Shown: positions 37,301 through 49,342 of the stretch, piece after piece | How the letters are laid out: each line of letters begins with the position of its first letter | How positions within the stretch are numbered: the first letter of the stretch is position 1 | Assembly: GCA_019914995.1 (NCBI GenBank) | Contig: CM034126.1 | Coordinates: forward strand, 11,413,001 to 11,477,000 | Length of the DNA stretch: 64,000 nt | DNA from: Acanthochlamys bracteata | Lineage: Eukaryota; Streptophyta; Magnoliopsida; Pandanales; Velloziaceae | Direction of reading: 5' to 3' | Position numbers and translations under genes: made by a program | The notes under the pieces: generated by a model | Databases searched by the model: none | What the model was told of the DNA's origin: nothing | The model's input: the letters and a program-made list of their open reading frames with translations, nothing else

Positions 37301-40300
37301 TCAGTTATTCTATTAAAATATACACCTTCAGTTTGTAGAAGTCACTAGATAGAAGTCTCACAAGTGTAATTGATTCCTAAACAATTTCCAAACAAATGCA
37401 GCCCGTTTGTTGCAAAACGTTGTATCCAAGTTTGGAAAAGACTATGATTTGATCGTGACTTCTTCTAATAATTACAAGATCTGTTGTCGTACATTTCAGT
37501 TTTCAGAATGAAGTGGCATATATTGGCATGGTACAAAATAAAATTTCAAATTTCTAATATCTGATCATAACATTTTTATTGCTGAATCAGATGAGGTCCC
37601 AACTTCTACAGAAAGTGCAGGGTTCTTTTTGCACTCATCTTTTACTATTTCTATACTACCCACAAAGTCCTTTACAGTCTCTAAGATTGATCCTCGAAGA
37701 GACAGTACCTAAAATCATAGGATAAAGACAAGCACAATGAAAAGGTAGGTGAACCATATATTAAAGGAAAAAGTATTTAGACATATGGGCATTAGAAAAC
37801 TATGATGGCATGGCTTGAACTAAGATCAGTTAGAAAAATGGCTTAAGCATCTACAGAAGATGGCGTTTTGAATTTTACATCCCTGAACAAGCATCATTCA
37901 GACAACCTTATAACAATTACACAGAACCAAGTTGCTAAGAAAAAACAAATGCAAAAATACCATAAACTATGGGATCTGTAAACCATGTACAATAGTTTCC
38001 CACCTGTTGATTGTTTATGGCATGAAGTGGTTGAATGCCTGCATAACAGTAAGTATCCTTAATAATAAATAAACTGCAAAATTTATTTTGTTGGGAAAAC
38101 ATTATCAAAACAAACTCTTCTAGGAAATTAACTATAATCCAAGAAATTCACCTATAATTGAAATCCTTATAAGGCAAGGGCCAAGCAATCCAAGAAGTCA
38201 AACTATTGAATACTTTCTTGAAGAAATCCTTATAAAAGGCAAGGGATAGCTAAAACAATCGAAAAATAAGCAACAGCTAAATAGATCTGATACAGCCCCA
38301 ACTACTTATTTTCCTTGTTCTTGACATATTTTAAAGCATGAAACGAGCTTGTACACTATGTTTTTGGGTCTAGTTTCCAAAAAATGTGTTTTAAATTTAT
38401 TCAATTGAATGCGAAAGGAAAAATCAAGGGGATGTTAAGGTTTTGAGGTATTTAGAATTAAGGCACAGATTCAGTACTGCAAAAGTTGCATTTGAGTAAA
38501 GCTTCATTGTATTGCAGCATGTAGCCAATGCAATTGCAACTTAATTACAACTGTATGCTCTTTTTGTTATATAGTTCAGTTAAACTTTTACATTAATAAG
38601 CTACAATAGAATGACAATATTCTGGTATTCATGTCCATACATCATAAGGATTCTTATCATAGAGGCTCCATGACAGGACAGCGTCAAATGTTGTTTGAGA
38701 GAGACTACACTCCAGCTCCAAGCTATTATCCTAAATACATACCACCACATTGGGAGTTCATAAAAATTGTTTGGTGCATATCATAGTCGACAAGATACCC
38801 TCTTTAATCAAAGCTCAATTTAGCAGGTACGATAACCTTTTCTTGAATATCATAGCAGTCATTACTAAGAGTGTTACTATGGGTCCTTTCTACGGTTCCT
38901 CTTAAGAGTCCTTTCTTTGGTTGGGACATGGTGAACATCCACTTGGGGTGCACACTGAAGATAGATGATGAATTCAACGAGGAGAGACTCTGCTAGGTAC
39001 TCTATGAGAGACATGTAGATTTATTCTAAGAGGGCTTTATGGCATTAATAAAAAGTAAGCAGAATAGACATGCTTTATGATGGATCAATATAGTTGCTAA
39101 TAAAAAATCAACAGAAACTAACTAAAGAAAATAAAAGATCCCCATCTATGATGTTGTAATTCAAAAAAAAAAAAGAACTATGTGAATGGTGCTAAAATTT
39201 TAGCTAAAAGGTAAAGTCATAAAGCAAGCCTAACAAGTTGATAATGCTATTACTGCTTACGTTCTTCTCCACTGCTGCTTGCACTTGTATCAGATGTCGT
39301 ATTCCCATTTTGAACTACATGTGGGATGTTCATGTCACTTAACGGTGCAGGGCTTTCCCACTGTCGTCTGCTTCCTTCTAGTCTTGGTGTTAAGTCATTA
39401 ACCTCATACACATGATCAAAGTTGTAGTATGAGTTGCTCCCCAGACCAGAATATCCATATTTATATGAGTTGTTATGCATAGTAGACCAGTATGGACTTC
39501 CCTGCATTGTCAAATCAGAGCTTCAAGATATATTGACAACAAGGAGACAATAATAAATCTAACCAAACCCAGGAGAGACTCCAAGGTAATAGAATTTAGA
39601 ATGGATGCATATACTACGCTCAAGCCTCCATCAAGACAAGGTCTTCACTCAGACAAATGCTTTCTATACATTGAGATGAAGAAAAAGTGACTACCTTCTG
39701 ATTTAGCAGTATTATTAAAATAAAAAGCAAGAGATCCGTACTACTACAAAATCAACAGCAACAGACACAAAAAAGAAATTCTAGCACTTACAGGGAGATG
39801 CTCTAGACATCTACCTAAAACAAAATTAGAAGAACCATTTACTACACAAGCAGTGGCAGTAGCATTTATTCTTTCCTAAATACTTTCTATGCATAAAGAA
39901 AAACTGAATCCAGTATCGATAAGTCCACAAAGCCATAATCAACTTATCAAGTAGCCAAAAACACATATGCAAGTAAAATGGAAATCCATAAAAGTTCTCT
40001 AATTGTGCTATCCAATCTAGGTAATCTTCTTGAAACTCAGAGATGCAGCAAATAATTTTGACTTTGTGATTACTAGGAAATACTAAGGGCCATTATAGGG
40101 GTTTGATTAAGTCCCATACGTATTTGGGTTTATCCTTGGCCAGGTAAACTAACTTCAAACACTCCTGGTTTAAAGTCAACTACACTTTCCTAGAGTTGAG
40201 TACTAGCTGCTTGGCTGGGATCCAATTTCGGCAAGATTATTCAACTTTAACGAAGACCATATTTGGTTACAATTGAACCTGCAAAAGTTCTAACACCAGT

Positions 40301-40578
40301 TGGTTTTGAGTCACATATAGCACTAACTCCAACTAGTGCCCGAAGACACAACATACACAAGCAAACAAGATTTCGACCAAATACACAAGTTTCCTTTCAG
40401 GACAAACTCATTCATGCATTGTATTATCTTAAACTACCTGTGTATGCAAGGCTTCAGCAAAGGCGAAATCAGCTTGCGCATAGGTAAGCCCTTCGAACAG
40501 ATCCATAAAACTTTCGGTAACAGTATAAGGAAATCCGGTGTTTATATAATGAACTTCGATCTGCCGGCTGCCGTTCAT
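34372..40578 (-). CDS. BB: BIG BROTHER-type RING-H2 E3 ubiquitin ligase (6 exons)
   Basis: E3 ligase of the family that restricts organ growth in Arabidopsis. Exons (minus): 40578-40438, 39501-39261, 36960-36920 (or from 36964), 35987-35860, 34638-34530, 34425-34372; about 237 residues against 248 in Arabidopsis BB. The N-terminus (NGSRQIEVHYINTGFPYTVT, ESFMDLFEGLTY) and QGSPYWSTM, NSYKYGYSG match BB-like proteins from memory. The conserved WQDNIDPDNMTYEELLDLGE precedes the RING. RING-H2 ligands: Cys185, Cys188, Cys203, His205, His208, Cys211, Cys222, Cys225. Intron 5 has a GC donor. Frame across intron 2 holds only with the second AG of GCAGGTAG. A 5' UTR intron (donor at CTG|GTGAGA near 41350) is likely. 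Confidence 0.88.
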
Positions 40579-41618
40579 TTTAGCTATGCTATAAAAGACC
40601 TACAAAGGGTATGCATAAGTTTAAAAGAATAATTCACGGAGCAATAAACAATGATAACCGAATAATTCACAGAGCAATTGTGTAGCAGTACAGAATCAAC
40701 GAGCCACCCCATGACTCAGCAAATGTGTGGCATACAGCTAGCTGACTTGATGACTCCCACATACACCAAGCAGATCTTAAATACATCTTGCAGTAAAGTT
40801 TATTCCACATATTATAGAAAGTTTTCAGTCAGTTTTTAACTCGTTATACTTTGGCTTCTCTTTTCCTTCCACAGTTCATAAAACGCCGATAAATACATGC
40901 TAGGTAGATGATGCTCGAGCTTTACCACGGGCTTCTCATTAAGTGTTGATTTTTAACCAACAGATCAGGATTCACTGATCAGCATTGCGATAAACATTGA
41001 AAATCGTTGAACCTCTTGTCAGGAGAAATTTCATTTGCTGGATTTCCACACACATTTAGAATTTAAAAAAACGAAAAAGTTCAAATATACAATCAAAGGC
41101 AATGGAAAATTTCCCAAAATCGCCATAAAATAAAACAAAGCGAAGAAAAATTAACAGCAACAGAGAACATTTTGTACATAGTTCACACATTTATTAACAA
41201 ACATTTTAGAAAGAGAAATTAAAACAAACACGAGCTTATGATCGTAGATTACAAGACCGAAAAACACCGAGAAAACACAAGTTGAAATGACAGAAGAAAA
41301 ACCATAAAACTCAGGATCCATCAGGACTTAAAAAAAAAGAACGATTCTCACCAGGATCAAACAGCAATCACCAGAACCAGTTGTGGTCGACCGTTGAACT
41401 CCCTGGCTAGATCAAGCTACCAAAACAGTGAGAGGATTGTGGTCGACTTTTCTCTGTTTATAAGTGAAATGGTGATGAGATTCCGCAGCAGGCCAGCAAT
41501 GGCAGATCCTCTCTCTGTCACACTTCTCTCTCACTCTCAGTAGAGCAGTTGAAGAAAAGAGAGAAGAAACAAATTATTAAAGAGAATGCGAGCGTTCTTC
41601 TGACCCAGCGTCTCTTGC

Positions 41619-41625
41619 TTTTATA
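41619..41625 (-). promoter_or_regulatory. Putative TATA box of the BIG BROTHER-type gene
   Basis: On the minus strand TATAAAA lies about 1.04 kb before the ATG and just upstream of a region rich in AGAG/CTCT words (~41500-41580) that would form the leader. A likely leader intron accounts for the distance to the start codon. Confidence 0.5.
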
Positions 41626-43689
41626 CTACGGTGTTTCGGCGACTAATACTAAACTTCTTTAGATATTTTACAAAAATCAACTATATTGGTTCGCTTTCGC
41701 AAATGTATTCTACTAATGTATAAAAAACATTTGAAGTTGTTCATTTTTGCAAATTTCTTCTTCTCAGGGGTTAACTATAATAACCAGCTCTTAGAATGCG
41801 ACTTTGGCGTGAAACGGATCTCGAGAAGATAAAAGCACGGATAGGGAGTAGCATGATGCTAACCACCACCTTAGCTTGTGTAACATGATAGACAACGGGA
41901 TACGCGTTCTTGTAGTAGGAAACGGACGACAAAAAGTAAGGCGTGTCAGAAGTCTCACAGGCGTGCTGCAGGCTTCCGTCTGTTGAGTGTCGTCTGAGTA
42001 AAGGTATGTTAATATAACCGAGTTTATTTACTTCGAATTTTACTTTTTTAATTTAATTTTATATTTTATTTAAATTCTATTTTTTTTGCTTTTCTTCTCA
42101 CAGAATCTATTTTGACAAATTTAATTTTCAGTAAAACGTAAATGCTGTCGTAGTCAAAGGTGTGTTCTACGTGAACTAATTTTTAACAAAATCATTTTTG
42201 AAAAAAATTATAAAATATATTATATAAAAATTTATTCAAAAATACTCTTTTGATGAAAATATGTTACTTACGAGTATCAATAATATACTCTAAAAGCTAG
42301 TTTGCATTCAGAAATCAGAACATATCTGCGGATTGTATCCAATGGGCTAATTGTTATTCTCTGTTGCATAATAATATTTTTTTAAGAACAAATATACATT
42401 ATTTGAGTAGATAGAGTATGATAATTTCGTCTAAATTTTAATGAATTATATCACAGTTTACTTTACATCTTAAATTTCATATAAAATTTACATATCTGTG
42501 TTATATACAAGAAAATTTTGAAAGTTAGAGTCGAAATATGGAAATGTCTCATGACCGATGGAACAAAACATTGAAAATCTTTATATAATCATGACATAAA
42601 TACTGTTTTATTGTTAATAAAATAGTTAAGATATTTTTATATAATAATATTTAGAAAATTATTGTTAGATATAAAGAAACTTTGATGAACTTGTAATTAA
42701 ATAGTCCACACAAGTAGCTGTTGGTACTCTACCATTTAGTCCAATATACTTCTTATGTTAGTTATGTCAAAATTCATTCATAAAAAAGTTATGTCAAAAT
42801 TCATGAGAAAGTTATGCCAAGAAACTAATGCCAAAGAATTGCATTGGAGAGTTAGTTATTTAGTGAACTAGCTATCAAGGAATTTTCTTGCATCTTATAT
42901 ATATGTCTTAAATGTTTAGAATTTGGGAGAAGAATGTAAAGAGAAAATGCAAGTTGAATGCAAGTAAGCAAAGCAAAATTATAATCCTACATTATAATTT
43001 CATCGCATAGTGATATTTATTTTGGTGTGACCATACCACCGTGGAGTTTTTTTCGTTTTTCTCCACATATCTCTTTGTGTTGAGTGATTGCCTTATTCAT
43101 CTTTAACAATCTCAACTTGGATTGCAAAATCCTATTGTGTGTTATATATTTCGCTATGCTATTTTTTGTTCGTGCACACTACCATATTATCAACAATTAT
43201 ATTATGATTGAACTCGTTCGTCTAGATGTTTTATTAGTAGGTTTGCACAAAGCATTGTGATTTTATCATTAAATATTTAGGTGTGCTTTTTTTGAGTAAA
43301 AAATGAATTACTATATAAAATAAGTTAAATATAAATTATTATAAATAATATGGTTAATAATGTGTTTAACTCTTTATAAAAAAGTGAATTAAGAATAATT
43401 TTTTAGAAACTAAAAATAATTGAAACTAAACTTTAGCATAATAAAATAATTTATAATGGTGAAACAACACATTCTCTGAGGTCTAATTACTTTAAAATTT
43501 ATTTTTATCAAATATTATTTTTACTAAATTTTACTTTTATAAAATTTATTTTTATAATATATATTTTTAAATAATTTAAACACGTTTATACTACTGCGTC
43601 AACTATATTTTCAAATTAGTAACAATTATAAAATAAAATTTAAAATAAATGATCGAATCTAAAAAATTTTGAAACGAAAGACAGCGTTT

Positions 43690-43890
43690 GGCGGCATTTT
43701 CAAATACTCCATTTTATATTATAATTTTTAATAAATTTTGTAATATTTTATATTATTTATTTAAATTTTAAATATAAATTTTATTTAATAAAATTTTATA
43801 TTATAATTTAATAAAAATAAAATTTATTTTATAATCAAATAAAAAATAATTTTATTTTACAAATATTATATTTTATAAGGACTTTTAAAT
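43690..43890. repeat. AT-rich dispersed MITE-like repeat, copy 9
   Basis: Starts with GCGTTTGGCGGCATTTTCAA and ends in TTACAAATATTATATTTTAT. The interior is nearly all A/T with TTTTATATTATAATTTAATA. The GCGTTTGG edge resembles copies 3 and 10. Confidence 0.35.
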
Positions 43891-44337
43891 ACTACTAATA
43901 TAATACTTCGCGATTGAAACATACCCATAAAATAGCTGATCTTATTTACAACAAAGGATCGTTTATACGAAGGAGATTCTTGTAGAGTATTTTGAATCCA
44001 AAATAGTAGATCCACTAAGTGCATATTTCAAATACACGTAATTTTATTTTTTTCTGTCAAATTTTGAGTTCTGAACAGTTTATATATTTTAATTACACAA
44101 AGAGCTCAGAACTTCAATTCCACATACAAAAGTTTAGTTTCAATTTTTTTATTTGTACATTTTTTAATACAATAATATTTTTAATTTTCAACACACTTTT
44201 AAAAATTTTTGAAACACAAACACTGAACTCTATTTTCACTTTATTTTTTTAAAAAACTCTACTTTTTAATTTTACATTCACAAAATTCAGTTACAGTATT
44301 TAAAACACGCTCTAAAAGCTCTTTTTCAAAAACTAAA

Positions 44338-44560
44338 GTGTGCATTTGGAAACGGTTGTTATTTTTAAAAAAAATTCAATTCTAAAAAATTATGTATAAT
44401 TTTATTTTTTTAAAATTTAAAATATAGATAAATTTACAAATTATATAATAATTATACATATAATTTTTAATTTTAAAATATTTATAAAACTAAATATCTA
44501 AAACCTCTTTTTTATAAAGAATTCTTTTATAATAATTCCAAACATCTAACTTCCGGCGGA
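44338..44560. repeat. AT-rich dispersed MITE-like repeat, copy 10
   Basis: Left edge GTGTGCATTTGGAAACGG, right edge ATAATTCCAAACATCTAACT. TTTGGAA and TTCCAAA are inverted at the two ends, which suggests terminal inverted repeats. The interior is A/T-rich in the shared order. Confidence 0.45.
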
Positions 44561-45337
44561 TAAAAATTGTTGCGTTCGGCAGTAAACTGTTTGAATGTAA
44601 ACTTTCAAACTGTACTTTGAACTTCTACTGTTTTTAACTCCAAAAAATTTAATTTCAAATTGTTACCAAGCAGCTCGTTTCCAAGGGGAAACGGGGTTTC
44701 GGACATTCTGCTGACGACCAGGCCAACTGCCCAACAACAACGACACAACAGAGTGGAGAAGATGACGTTAACCTTATCTACACTTCTCTAATCGTGGTCC
44801 GTCTACGTGGCATATTTTAATTGTTAGGAGTACATAATTATTGCCAGCAAGGCTGCAATGCAGTAAACAAATGTAGAGAATTGTTCAGCTGGGAAGAAGC
44901 ATCGCCGACGACCATGGACTGACGCTGACTCGCTGACTCTTGCAGTAGCTTTATCAATATTTTTGCAAGATAGGACCCATTGAAATAATTTACGCGAATC
45001 GTCCTCCTACTGTACTCATCTGCACAAGCCAAGATTTAAATAATTTTTTGTTCAATTGTTTTAGAAGCCCCAAAAACTTTAATTATACTTCTCTGTTAAT
45101 TTATGTCTATCTCTCTCAATGTCATTCATTAGCCTTCTTCTCTAAGGTGATGAGATCCTTCTTTTGCGCTGAAAAGAAAACAAAAGGAAGAAGAGAGAGA
45201 AGGCGTGATAACTCATAACTGCGTTAGTGAGTAGGGTCCCAGAATTCCTTTCGGTTTGGTGTTTTTGGTTCAGCTGTTGACAAGTTCTCTTGTGCATGAC
45301 AGTACCTTCTACAAAAGCTACATAACCATTGCGGTGA

Positions 45338-45530
45338 AGGGACATTTTCAAATATTATAAAATAATTTTATTAAAAAAAATTTTATTTTTATTAAAATAA
45401 TAATATAAATAATAAATAATAAAATTTTATAATTTTCTAATTTATAAATTTTAAATAATTTTATAAAATAATATAAAAGTTTATTAAAAAATATAAATAA
45501 TTTTAAAAAAAATTTTCAAACAATGACCAA
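45338..45530. repeat. AT-rich dispersed MITE-like repeat, copy 11
   Basis: From GGACATTTTCAAATATTATA to AAATTTTCAAACAATGACC; A/T-rich interior with ATTAAAATAATAATATAAAT. Edges by eye. Confidence 0.4.
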
Positions 45531-45929
45531 AGTCACTTTACTCTAAACCATACCATAAAGAACTGTAGCCAGAACATTCTAAGATGTTTTAAGCGACAAT
45601 GTTCCATAATTTAATTATTCGGGTTATACCAAACCGTCTTTAAAATCCTAATGGAACGTACCATCCCAGACTTCCCAGTAGGTCAAAAAGTTAAAAGTCC
45701 AGAGTTTCTTGGCATTAAGCAGATAAGTTCCATTTAAACAAGCTTTATTAATAAGCAGATAGAATAACAAGAACCCCAGGAAATTCACTAATAAGCTAAT
45801 AAAGCGCAAATAGCCAAAAGCACGAAACACAGCTTTATTGGACAGATAAAGTAGGTATAAGGTCCCAACAGCACAGTATCGATGTTAGCGTGGCGTTGAC
45901 GACAACTTAAAGGATTCCATTCGTACTGG

Positions 45930-48898
45930 TTACAATACGAAAAGAATCGAGTTGCAGAGGAAGTGTAAGAGAGGCCCATACCCGCTACTTAGCTCAAAAG
46001 CATAAAACAAGACAAACAGGAATAAACAAGAGGACTTGTGTATTGTGTTCGTCTGGTCCAACCACAAATCTAACTTAAGATGAAACAACTTTTTATATAA
46101 GTTTAAGCTTAGCGCCATAAGCTGTTAGTTACGAGAATATTGCAGTCCCCAGCAATGACTAATGAAAGAAACCAAAGGCAAGTACAAACCTGTCCGACCG
46201 GCCACCGTGTGAACCAGATCTGAAACCTGCAAACGCAAAGAAAAAGCAGCATTGGTTTGTGCATGGATCGTTATGATGCCACCAGCCCTCAACTTGATTA
46301 TCTGTGTTATTAGTGGACAATGTTTTGCATCACCATGTTTACACTTGTTCATTAGTTTCAACTTAGCGAGGCAGGCTAACTTTGAGTTTCCATGCTCCGG
46401 TTGATAATGCTCCTTGTCAAATTGCAGTTAGTGCAAAGTTCAAACTTCATTTAATTAGAGCATGGAAAGTAACTTCATTTTTGCCTTGTTAAAGTTGTAA
46501 ATTTAATTTTCAGTAAATAACTCTTGATACCGAGTTTTTATAATTGACTGACACTGTACAGCAAGCTCAAACAACTAATATCAATCTTAAGGCTCTTCAC
46601 GAGGTTTGTTCTTTCAAACCAGTCCTCCGCGACCACTATCATCCTGTAAGGACCACTACTCGTTATATTTCCACTTGATGGTAATGGTTTTCATGAGTGT
46701 TAGGACGACCTGACTAAGGCTCAAATTGCGTTTTATCTAACAGATGAAAGGAGATAAGTTAAATGCCAATAAAACAATTCTTTTCCTGGAGCATCTCTCA
46801 GCGATTACCAAAAGAGCAAGAAAAAATAGCAAGTTTCTTCACAGGTACCTAGGCCGGTTACTTCCCTCAGCTAGTAAGATAAGAACAGATTAGATTCCAG
46901 AATCCGGACAACTACAAGGCGAGGCAGTTTGCTTAGGTTTTAAGCACAAGGCTATTTTTCCATTCTAAGACAATTGCTCAGTTCCAACTTGGGTCACACT
47001 ATTCTAATCTACTTGCACTAGCTTCCACTCATAGCCTGATTTTTCATAGAAATATAGAACATTCCTTTTTTGCACAGTTATCAAAAGAAGAATTATGCAA
47101 TAGTCTAGGGCTTCCTTTGTGCCTGCAGCACAAAGAGTGCAAGTGGGTAAATTCTGACATGAAGAGCAAAGGAAACAAAACACCGACGATGGTACGAGAA
47201 TAGCAACATTATGTCCTACAATTTCCAGGATATCTAACTGCTCTAAATATATAAACAAATTTTTAGAGAGAAATAAATATGAACTACGAAAAAAACATCC
47301 ATATGTTTCCAACAGAGAGTAAAACAAGCTTAAGAAAAATGGTAACTGATGAGAAATGAATAAGAAATTTCAAAGCTCTCAGGCTACTATTTAAGAGGTC
47401 ATGATCTTGCCAGTTGTCAAGAACTATTGCCAAGAAATATATCATCTTCCAAGCATAGCAAGTGTCACTTCCATTTTAAGAACTATTTCCTTGTTTTGTA
47501 AAAGAATACTAATGCAGGTAGGATGAAGGAGATGCAAGCTAGACTAGATACTTGTTATTGAGATGACATTTAGCTTCTTATTAAAGCTTTAACAGATCTT
47601 TTTTGCTATGCAAGTTTCTGTCAAATTCCTTTGGAGATATTGAATTTTCGAAATAAAACCAATGAAGACCCAGTGTTTCCACCGAACAATGTATACATCC
47701 TAGTTTAACTTGTCTCCTGAATAATGAGGAAGATAATAGATGATGGCTAACTCGTAATTACCAAGTGTATGCTCGAGTAAGAACTCCGAACCACTTCCAT
47801 TATATAAGCGTCTGTTGTACATATATAAATAGCCACTATCTTAGAGAGAGGTAAATACAACTATGAAATTATCACCTGCTACTGCTGATAGCAACAAAAC
47901 AACTTTTGCTCATATGAAGTCAACAATGTGCAATGAAATGAAGTTTCAAATCTCATTCTGTTACTTTAAGGTCCAGTACCTTGTCATAACATAATCCGAC
48001 AAGCATACAATGTCTATGCTCCCAGCCTAGGACTAATGGTGGTGATGCAGGTATTATTGAGTTGTTTGTCGAAATGGATTTAACTTTCTCGTAAGCTTTG
48101 ATACATACTTGACTACATAACATATTTGTCCATTGTTTTTTATTTAGATACATGTTTCCAGCAAACTGGTCTTTTCAATCTGGAACAATATCCTTCAACT
48201 TGTGAGCATGATGACAATTAGCAGCCAATTAGTAACAATAAATGTAATGTGTCTAAACAAGTAAAATTGCAAAAAACATTACCCATGCTCTTTGATCTTA
48301 TATCGTTTTGCTCTTCGGAGTTTGGATCTAGAAGAAGAACATAAGGCAGATAAAGAAGCTAAGAAGATAAAGTAAAAAGTCTCTTTAACTCCTTTCTATT
48401 CTAATATAAATTTACTCATCCTGAACTTCAAGTAACATTGAGGAGAAATACTTGAACAACAGAAGATGAACTAAGTTAGAGAACAGTGCAAAAGCCTTAA
48501 GTTCTAAACTATTTATTAGCACAGTAGCCTCAATAACAATGTCATTTGCAACTTCAGGCAAAAACGACTTTTACTATTATTATCAAGAGAATAACTTAGA
48601 AGGATGACATCTGCACTGCTCATTGATCTCTACAACCAGTATTATCATTGTGTTATTCATAACAATTCTATCTTAAATTGAAATATTACATTTACCGACC
48701 AAAAGTAACTAAGAGTAATTACCACCAAAAGAAAAGATAGAATTAATTCTGAAACTGGCATCAAGATTTTCACTCACCACATCTAGCAACTTGGGTGATC
48801 TCCATATATAGAGACAACAGAAACACAAAACCATAGATTTTGCTCCATGGACTCTCTCCTGTAGGCTGGGCCATCTCGATGGACTGCTCTATTTCCAT
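45930..48898 (-). CDS. Tentative small membrane protein gene (4 exons, 85 aa)
   Basis: Not recognised as a known family. Four pieces join in frame on the minus strand: 48898-48778, 48327-48283, 46226-46190, 45984-45930 (258 nt with stop). Borders are GTG|GTGAGT, TCTAG|ATCC, ATGG|GTAATG, TGCAG|GTTTC, ACAG|GTTTGT and AGTAG|CGGG. The N-terminal part has ESPWSKIYGF followed by a hydrophobic stretch (IYGFVFLLSLYM) that could be one membrane segment. The middle is polar (DPNSEEQND), then GFRSGSHGGRSD; the C-terminus is hydrophobic (LLHFLCNSILFVL). AATAAA lies about 90 bases past the stop. The last acceptor has a weak pyrimidine tract, so the C-terminus is the least certain part. It could also be a noncoding transcript or chance. 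Confidence 0.35.
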
Positions 48899-49342
48899 GC
48901 CATTGTGCTATAGGAGTTTCAGAATCACTGTTCTCATCCATAGACAGAACACAAAAGAAAAGTAGTACTTACAGAACTTTAGCATATTATACGCCTTGTA
49001 GCACATGCAGTGATTAAACGCATTTTGATATGGAGAGTTAATGCACCTCTTTCACCTGTAACAATTTGTTTGATGACAGATATGTCCAAGCAACACGCGA
49101 TGCACTTAGTTCTGTTGGGGAAAGGGCAATTTCTTATAAGCAAAAGCAATTTAAATCTGTCAGAAGTTCCCTGACAGCAAATATTCAACATAACCACAGG
49201 ATAAATGACATTAAAATAAAGGCAGACCTTTAACAGTTATGTTGCTCCAGTTTCTCTGGTAGTCCCAGATTCATAACACTGTTTGGATCTTCTTTAAATT
49301 CCAAGTAGCATTTCTCATCCAGCAAAAAGCTTGTGCAGACTT
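48899..49342. other. Gap between the small gene and the PPR gene
   Basis: Contains the 3' untranslated region of the minus-strand PPR gene and presumably the promoter and leader of the tentative small gene. A 72-codon minus frame at 48979-49197 resembles nothing known and has no upstream support. Confidence 0.4.

Larger units (their letters stand above)
41626..45929. other. Intergenic AT-rich region with dispersed repeats
   Basis: No coding exon recognised. Bases 41760-42000 are more G/C-balanced and could hold upstream regulatory sequence of the BIG BROTHER-type gene. A short tandem repeat (AAGTTATGTCAAAATTCAT, two full copies and one partial) lies at ~42760-42825. AT-rich dispersed repeats occur at ~43690-43890, ~44338-44560 and ~45338-45530. 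Bases 44680-45330 are less AT-rich but contain only short frames with no family resemblance. On the minus strand AATAAA at 45834-45839 is a good poly(A) signal for the small gene to the right. Confidence 0.45.

Noticed and set aside
37565-37708. 48-codon open stretch on the minus strand after a clean TTTTAG acceptor, in the BIG BROTHER-type intron
   Set aside because: Its phase fits neither neighbouring exon, and the peptide (VLSLRGSILETVKDF...) has no counterpart in remembered BB proteins.
44019-44252. 77-codon Phe/Asn/Ile-rich frame
   Set aside because: It is the expected product of an A/T-rich spacer, with no start context or splice support.
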